5,104 bases of DNA, taken from assembly GCA_902494935.1 (NCBI GenBank), contig CABUVH010000133.1, forward strand, positions 1 through 5,104. Direction: 5' to 3'. The stretch comes from an uncultured Collinsella sp. GTDB lineage: Bacteria > Actinomycetota > Coriobacteriia > Coriobacteriales > Coriobacteriaceae. This document shows positions 2,681 through 5,104 of the stretch, piece after piece (the stretch's first letter is position 1; each line of letters opens with the position of its first letter). The notes under the pieces are model-generated. The model worked only from the letters and a program-made list of their open reading frames with translations. It made no database searches and was not told the DNA's origin. The position numbers and the translations under genes are program-made.

Positions 2681-5104
2681 ATGACCGAACACCACGCCAT
2701 CAGCCGCCGAGCATTTACGTTGGGCCTTGGACTCGCGGCGTTGTCGCCACTTGCAAGCCTGCCCGAAACCGCGGCATTGGGCATTTGCCCACGAGCGGCA
2801 TTTGCAGACGACGCTGCCACAGCGTCGGTCAGCCTCGACAATTTCGTCATTCGCCTTCGCCCCGCGGGCTATTTTCGCACCGCGAGCGTCAACGAAGACG
2901 GCAACGTCATCGGCAACGTCTGCCATCTGTTTAATGACGGCACGTCCAGCAAGCTCATCCTTGAGAACGTAACGACCAAGAATGACGATACAAACTGGTA
3001 TGCTATCCGCACCTTGCTCAATTTCGAAGAGCATAAAAAGACGGGCTACAGCATTTGGTCGGTCGATGGCGACTCGGACAAAGACGGAAAGGTCATCCAC
3101 GTATGGAGTGGCGAGCATGACGGCAAGCCCAGTCGCTCTTTTGCGTTCGAGCGTCAATCAAACGGAACCTATATCATCCGAGACCGCACGGTCGAGAAAG
3201 AAACCGAGAAAAAAGACATTAAGTACCTGGCAATAGAATCGAACGGCGAAGACCAGGACAACAATAAGATCTGCCATAAGAGTAAGAGTAAGAGCATTCC
3301 GTGGGAGCTCGAACTTATCGGTTACGATATGAAAAAGAACGATGCCACGGTTAGCAGCCTCGACTGGATCACGTACAGCAGCTACGTCGATGGGCCATGT
3401 TGGATGAAATACGTCGAGGACAACAAGTTCCTCGACGAGCTGAGCATCCCGGGTACGCACGATTCGGGCACCTGCAGCGTGGACAACGACACTGAGCCCC
3501 AATCCTCGCAAGTAAAATGCCAGCAGGATTACATTCCCACGCAGCTGCTCGAAGGCATTCGCTATTTTGATATCCGTCTCGGAAAGGGCGACAACCCTGG
3601 CATCGACCATGGGATGTACTACCTGCTCAAAAAAGACGCGTACTTTTTGCATCTTTCCGATGCCATAGGCTACTTCAAAACGTTTTTGAACGAAAACCCG
3701 ACAGAAGCGCTCATCATGCTTGTATCACGAGGCAACGACGAGGCTACCGACGAAAGTGTTACGACGGCTTTCGCCAAGGTTTTGGACGACAACCCCAAAC
3801 TGTTCTATACGTCGAGCCGCGTTCCCACACTGGGCGAGGTGCGCGGAAAGATCGTCCTGCTACGTCGATTTGGACTCGACGGCGACAGCGTAAGCGGCCA
3901 CACGTGGGGACTCGACCTCACCGAATGGGATAACAAAATCGCAGTGCACACCGACAGCAGTTCCATGTGTCTCGTCCAAGACGCGCGGGGCTTTGAAGCC
4001 GCGGGGGAAACAGGCGACAAAGAGCCCTATTGCACCAAGGTATACGCCCAGGACAAGTACAAACTCACGGGAACCGACAAGCTCAGCTGGGTCGATAATG
4101 CGCTGAAGGAAACGACCGGGCGCACGCGCAACGAGGTAGATGTCGAGGACGATAACGGGGCCAAGGAGAAAGTCCTGGAGCGTTGCTGGTCTATCAACTA
4201 CACCAGCTGCACGGGCTTGTCGCACGGAGGCAATCCTTTTACCTCGGCACGAGTAGTCAACGAGCATCTGTATAAGAGCCCGTACATCAATCCCAGCGGC
4301 ATCGAGGATACAAAGTCAGATTACCTCAAGCACATTGGCATCATCGCATCCGACTTTGTTGATGCGGCGCTGGCCCGGAGCATCTACCAGCGCAATTACG
4401 ATACGGAGCACAAGCAGACGGCTTCGTACTATCTCCCGTACTATCTCCCGACCCGCATGCGCATGACGTACGGCGACTCGCTGAGCGATGCCTCATTCCA
4501 GGATGGCAAGACCGTTGGCGAGGGTCATTTCCGCCTCGTCGACAGCAGCAACGTACTCAACGTGGCAGCTTCGGGCCATGCGTTTGCCATCGAATATGTG
4601 GATGTCGACGCCTTGGGCAACGAGACCGTTACGGAGCTGCGGGGCTCCGTGCCCATCGATATCGATCCACGCGCGCTGACGCCCCATTTTGAGGGACTCG
4701 AAGGCCTTAAGGCCGGCGAAGACGTGCGCGCCAAGATTGCGGCATCACTCGAGGGCAAGCTCGAAACCGATGCCTGCACGGCCCAGCTCGAGTTTGTGCA
4801 CGACGCGAACGGCGCTCCGGGAACGGCGATGGCCGAGGGCGAGGCATTTACCGCGGGAACGTACTGGGTGCGCGTGAACGGTCTCTTGGGCGACGCGGCG
4901 CAGAGCTACACGCTCGCCAGCGATGGAGCCGCAAGCTTTACCGTAGCGGCCTCGGGCAGTGCAGGCGGCACCGGTAGCGGCACGGGTTCCAACGCAGACG
5001 GCGCCGACAAGAACGGCGGCGGCAACAAGAGCAAGGGCTCGACCGGAAAACTCGCCGACACGGGCGACGGCTCTGGCGTTGCCGCCGGGCTCGCTGCCGC
5101 CGCC
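2681..5104 (+). CDS. Tat-exported, sortase-anchored phosphatidylinositol-specific phospholipase C-like protein (C-terminus off the window)
   Basis: 808 codons are visible and the frame is open at the right edge. Residues 1-42 form a twin-arginine signal peptide: SRRAFTLGL (8-16), a hydrophobic core, and AFA (40-42) before DD. Residues 43-240 are an unassigned beta-rich, charged domain. The PI-PLC X-type catalytic domain (about 245-575) has IPGTHDSG with catalytic His260 and Asp261, FDIRL with Asp297 and Arg299, and DHG with the second His310. The two His are 50 residues apart, as His32 and His82 are in the Bacillus cereus enzyme. Further family marks are NPTEALIML, GEVRGKIVLLRRFG (385-398), SINYTSCTG (504-512) and GIIASDF (Asp558). 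Residues 594-760 look like MBG/Ig-type repeats (TYGDSLSDASF; TAGTYWVRVNG). A Gly/Ser/Asn linker follows, then the LxxTG-type signal LADTG (791-795) and an Ala-rich start of a membrane helix. Such enzymes cleave phosphatidylinositol or GPI anchors to a cyclic inositol phosphate and diacylglycerol. The natural substrate here is unknown. Confidence 0.92.
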   Translation, partial: MTEHHAISRRAFTLGLGLAALSPLASLPETAALGICPRAAFADDAATASVSLDNFVIRLRPAGYFRTASVNEDGNVIGNVCHLFNDGTSSKLILENVTTKNDDTNWYAIRTLLNFEEHKKTGYSIWSVDGDSDKDGKVIHVWSGEHDGKPSRSFAFERQSNGTYIIRDRTVEKETEKKDIKYLAIESNGEDQDNNKICHKSKSKSIPWELELIGYDMKKNDATVSSLDWITYSSYVDGPCWMKYVEDNKFLDELSIPGTHDSGTCSVDNDTEPQSSQVKCQQDYIPTQLLEGIRYFDIRLGKGDNPGIDHGMYYLLKKDAYFLHLSDAIGYFKTFLNENPTEALIMLVSRGNDEATDESVTTAFAKVLDDNPKLFYTSSRVPTLGEVRGKIVLLRRFGLDGDSVSGHTWGLDLTEWDNKIAVHTDSSSMCLVQDARGFEAAGETGDKEPYCTKVYAQDKYKLTGTDKLSWVDNALKETTGRTRNEVDVEDDNGAKEKVLERCWSINYTSCTGLSHGGNPFTSARVVNEHLYKSPYINPSGIEDTKSDYLKHIGIIASDFVDAALARSIYQRNYDTEHKQTASYYLPYYLPTRMRMTYGDSLSDASFQDGKTVGEGHFRLVDSSNVLNVAASGHAFAIEYVDVDALGNETVTELRGSVPIDIDPRALTPHFEGLEGLKAGEDVRAKIAASLEGKLETDACTAQLEFVHDANGAPGTAMAEGEAFTAGTYWVRVNGLLGDAAQSYTLASDGAASFTVAASGSAGGTGSGTGSNADGADKNGGGNKSKGSTGKLADTGDGSGVAAGLAAAA
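4425..4450 (+). repeat. 12-bp perfect tandem repeat inside the phospholipase gene
   Basis: GTACTATCTCCC occurs twice back to back (4426-4437 and 4438-4449), with one further matching base on each side. It is in frame and encodes YYLP twice (residues 583-590), at the junction between the catalytic domain and the Ig-like repeats. It has the look of a recent slippage duplication. Confidence 0.85.
5051..5065 (+). other. Sortase sorting signal, variant LADTG
   Basis: The codons encode L-A-D-T-G at residues 791-795, after a Gly/Ser/Lys linker and before an Ala/Gly-rich segment that continues out of the window. This fits an LxxTG sorting signal with Ala instead of Pro at the second position. The positively charged tail expected after the helix lies beyond the edge and cannot be checked. 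Confidence 0.7.

Noticed and set aside
2582..3157. 191-codon minus-strand open frame opposite the start of the phospholipase gene
   Set aside because: It is antisense to a clear Tat signal peptide and conserved protein, and has no recognisable motif or ribosome binding site.
3276..3295. AAGAGT-type micro-repeat (encoding KSKSKS)
   Set aside because: It is too short to be more than a basic stretch in the protein, and no frameshift consequence is evident since the unit is six bases.
3391..3400. TGGGCCATGT inside the phospholipase gene, matching ten bases of the shared upstream motif on the other strand
   Set aside because: It encodes part of DGPCWM in the conserved frame and the match does not extend over the dyad, so it is most likely chance.
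3158..3652. 164-codon minus-strand open frame opposite the catalytic domain
   Set aside because: It is a shadow of the PI-PLC coding frame, whose active-site motifs are on the plus strand.

Overview
The window looks like part of the chromosome of a high-GC Gram-positive gut actinobacterium. The best guess is Collinsella or another member of the Coriobacteriia, judged from GC-rich codon use, Gly/Ser-rich lipoproteins with a VGC lipobox, and an LxxTG-type sorting signal with the variant core LADTG. This placement is inference from style, not from a marker gene.

Layout, left to right. (1) Positions 1-558, minus strand: a gene running off the left edge that encodes a formiminotransferase-cyclodeaminase-like (FTCD_C) folate enzyme. 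It has a good Shine-Dalgarno, a candidate -35/-10 pair with a 17-base spacer (636-664), and an 8-bp inverted repeat in its leader. (2) Positions 559-934: a divergent intergenic region. It also holds a 49-codon minus-strand reading frame with six cysteines arranged like a zinc ribbon (661-810), of uncertain reality. (3) Positions 935-1534 and 1776-2375, plus strand: two tandem paralogous lipoproteins, each exactly 199 residues with the lipidated Cys at position 24. Each has its own strong ribosome binding site and its own intrinsic terminator, and a near-identical 19-base dyad-like sequence lies upstream of both. (4) Positions 2681-5104, plus strand: a large secreted protein running off the right edge. 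It has a Tat signal peptide, an unassigned beta-rich N-terminal domain, a PI-PLC X-type phospholipase catalytic domain with both catalytic histidines, Ig/MBG-like repeats, a Gly/Ser/Asn linker and the start of a sortase anchor.

How they fit together. The folate gene is divergent and probably independent. The two lipoproteins and the phospholipase are all predicted to act at the outer face of the membrane or wall, but the terminators after each lipoprotein argue for three separate transcription units. I see no mobile element, tRNA, rRNA or CRISPR array. The most notable points are the lipoprotein pair of unrecognised family with its shared upstream motif, the wall-anchored Tat-exported PI-PLC-like enzyme, and the possible cysteine-rich mini-protein.
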